Of a stretch of 5,400 nt of DNA, positions 4,512 through 5,400 are shown piece by piece. Made by a program: the position numbers and the translations under genes. The notes under the pieces are model-generated. The model was not told the DNA's origin. It did not search any database and worked only from the letters and a program-made list of their open reading frames with translations. The stretch is taken from the NCBI GenBank assembly GCA_949288405.1, contig CASEKM010000178.1, positions 1 to 5,400 of the forward strand, read 5' to 3'. Numbering within the stretch: the first letter of the stretch is position 1; each line of letters opens with the position of its first letter. The DNA is from an uncultured bacterium. Its GTDB lineage: Bacteria; Bacillota; Clostridia; Oscillospirales; Oscillospiraceae.

Positions 4512-5400
4512 ATGGCACAGCTGCTGACGCCGGGGAGCGTGGTGGCCATGACCGATCAGGCGGCGGACCGGCTTTTGAAGCTGGACAGCGGGGATGCCGC
4601 CCTGCTGTATCTGCACCTGCTGCGCCGGGGGAGCCTGGAGGGGCTGCGCTGGCCGGAGGAGCGGAAGCGCGCCGCCCTGAGACAGCTTCAGGACCAGGGC
4701 CTGGCCTCCGCCTCCCTGTCCGCCGCCCCCGCCCCTCCCGCCGAGCCCCCGGAGGCCCCGCCCCCGGAGTACGCCCTGGAGGACATCAACGCCGCCCTCA
4801 GCGACCGGGGGTCCGACTTCTCCGCCCTGGCCGACGAGGTGGAGCGGCGGCTGGGCAAGAAGCTCACCGCCAACGATTTAAAGGTGCTCTACACCCTGTA
4901 CGACCACCTGGCCCTCCCCGCCGAGGTGATCTTCCTGCTGGTGAACTGGTGCATCGAGGAGATGGAGCGCAAGTACGGCCCGGGCAGAAAGCCCTTTCTC
5001 TCCCAGATCCGCCGGGAGGGCTTTGTCTGGGCCCGGAGGGGGATCGACACGGTGGAGGCGGCGGAGCGCCACCTCCAGACTCTGGCCCGCCTGCGGGGCC
5101 GGGGGGCCCAGGTGCTCCGGCTGCTGGACATCCCGCCCCGGCCCCTGGTGGAGCGGGAGAAGAAGTACATCGCCGCCTGGGACGAGATGGGCTTTGACGA
5201 CGAGGCCCTGCGGGCGGCCTATGAGCGGACCATTATGAAGAAACAGTCCCTGGACTGGAGCTATATGAACGGCATTCTCCGCCGCTGGCACGAGAAGGGG
5301 CTGCACACCCTGGCGGCCATCCAGGCGGGGGACCGGGATCCCCGGCCCGTCCAGGCCGCGGCCACGGCGCCCCAAGGCGCTGCGGCCGCCAGCCGGGAGG
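4512..5400 (+). CDS. DnaD/DnaB_2-family replication initiation protein, 3'-partial
   Basis: The frame is open from the ATG at 4512 to the window edge (296 codons seen). Residues 1-65 look like a winged-helix-type N-terminal region (L-L-Y-L-H-L-L-R-R-G; R-K-R-A-A-L-R-Q-L-Q-D-Q-G-L). Residues 66-87 are a Pro/Ala/Glu linker. Two DnaB_2-type helical domains follow. The first spans about 88-185: L-G-K-K-L-T-A-N-D-L, then L-Y-D-H-L-A-L-P-A-E-V-I, then F-L-S-Q-I with W-A-R-R-G-I-D-T. The second spans about 203-272 and ends in Y-M-N-G-I-L-R-R-W-H-E-K-G-L-H-T, an exact Y-x3-I-x3-W, the DNA-binding signature of this family. An Ala/Pro-rich stretch begins near 280, where the window ends. DnaD-like proteins remodel DNA and help load the replicative helicase in Firmicutes, so a DnaC/DnaI-type loader would be expected just downstream (inference). 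The family also occurs in prophages, but nothing phage-like is seen here. Open frames on the - strand across this region are shadows of its GC-rich codons. Confidence 0.85.
   Translation, partial: MAQLLTPGSVVAMTDQAADRLLKLDSGDAALLYLHLLRRGSLEGLRWPEERKRAALRQLQDQGLASASLSAAPAPPAEPPEAPPPEYALEDINAALSDRGSDFSALADEVERRLGKKLTANDLKVLYTLYDHLALPAEVIFLLVNWCIEEMERKYGPGRKPFLSQIRREGFVWARRGIDTVEAAERHLQTLARLRGRGAQVLRLLDIPPRPLVEREKKYIAAWDEMGFDDEALRAAYERTIMKKQSLDWSYMNGILRRWHEKGLHTLAAIQAGDRDPRPVQAAATAPQGAAAASRE

Noticed and set aside
4220..4616. Two - strand open frames over the divergent intergenic region
   Set aside because: They run across the promoter and ribosome-binding site of the + strand dnaD-like gene and have no family features. 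The Pro/Arg-rich translation is typical of non-coding GC-rich DNA.
4878..5375. 165-codon - strand open frame, plus shorter ones on both strands, in the dnaD-like region
   Set aside because: The + strand frame from 4512 has a perfect ribosome-binding site, a promoter and two DnaB_2-type domains. The others are out-of-frame shadows.
1..5400. CRISPR array, tRNA, rRNA, riboswitch, or a defence or mobile gene cassette
   Set aside because: No regularly spaced repeats, cloverleaf with CCA-type arms, or recognisable riboswitch core was seen. All coding space is taken by secA, the SLH protein and the dnaD-like gene.

Overview
The window is GC-rich, with strong G/C preference at third codon positions. 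It carries a SecA, an S-layer-homology (SLH) cell-wall protein and a DnaD/DnaB_2-family replication protein. That combination points to a high-GC Gram-positive of the class Clostridia. The SecA tail ending in K-C-T-C-K-Q-F-H-P-D would suit a gut Oscillospiraceae relative such as the Flavonifractor/Lawsonibacter group, but this placement is inference and no database was searched.

Layout. (1) Positions 1-1706, + strand: the 3' two-thirds of secA, entering from the left edge. A perfect 20-bp tandem duplication (1409-1448) breaks the reading frame. The upstream part stops at 1461, and the last 86 codons, with the zinc-binding tail, lie in another frame (1446-1706). (2) 1707-2000: a gene-free stretch with a run of four GC-rich stem-loops, then a second, diverged copy of the last codons of secA (1819-1863), then a good intrinsic terminator (1918-1950) and a second strong hairpin (1962-1984). 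(3) 2001-4223, - strand: a secreted 740-aa protein with a signal peptide, a helical region, a GH26-like barrel, an Ig-like domain and three C-terminal SLH repeats. (4) 4224-4511: a divergent intergenic region with an AT-rich island, a GC-rich hairpin and a clear sigma-A-type promoter for the right-hand gene. (5) 4512-5400, + strand: the first 296 codons of a DnaD-like protein, running off the right edge.

The genes do not form one operon: secA and the SLH gene converge, and the SLH gene and the dnaD-like gene diverge. The only functional link is general: an SLH protein with a classical signal peptide is a typical client of SecA/SecYEG.

The most unusual part is the 3' end of secA. An essential gene carries a frame-breaking duplication, and just downstream there is a second gene-end fragment whose differences from the first are almost all synonymous. 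The first may be an assembly or sequencing error. The second looks like recombination with a diverged secA end. No wholly new system is evident in this window.
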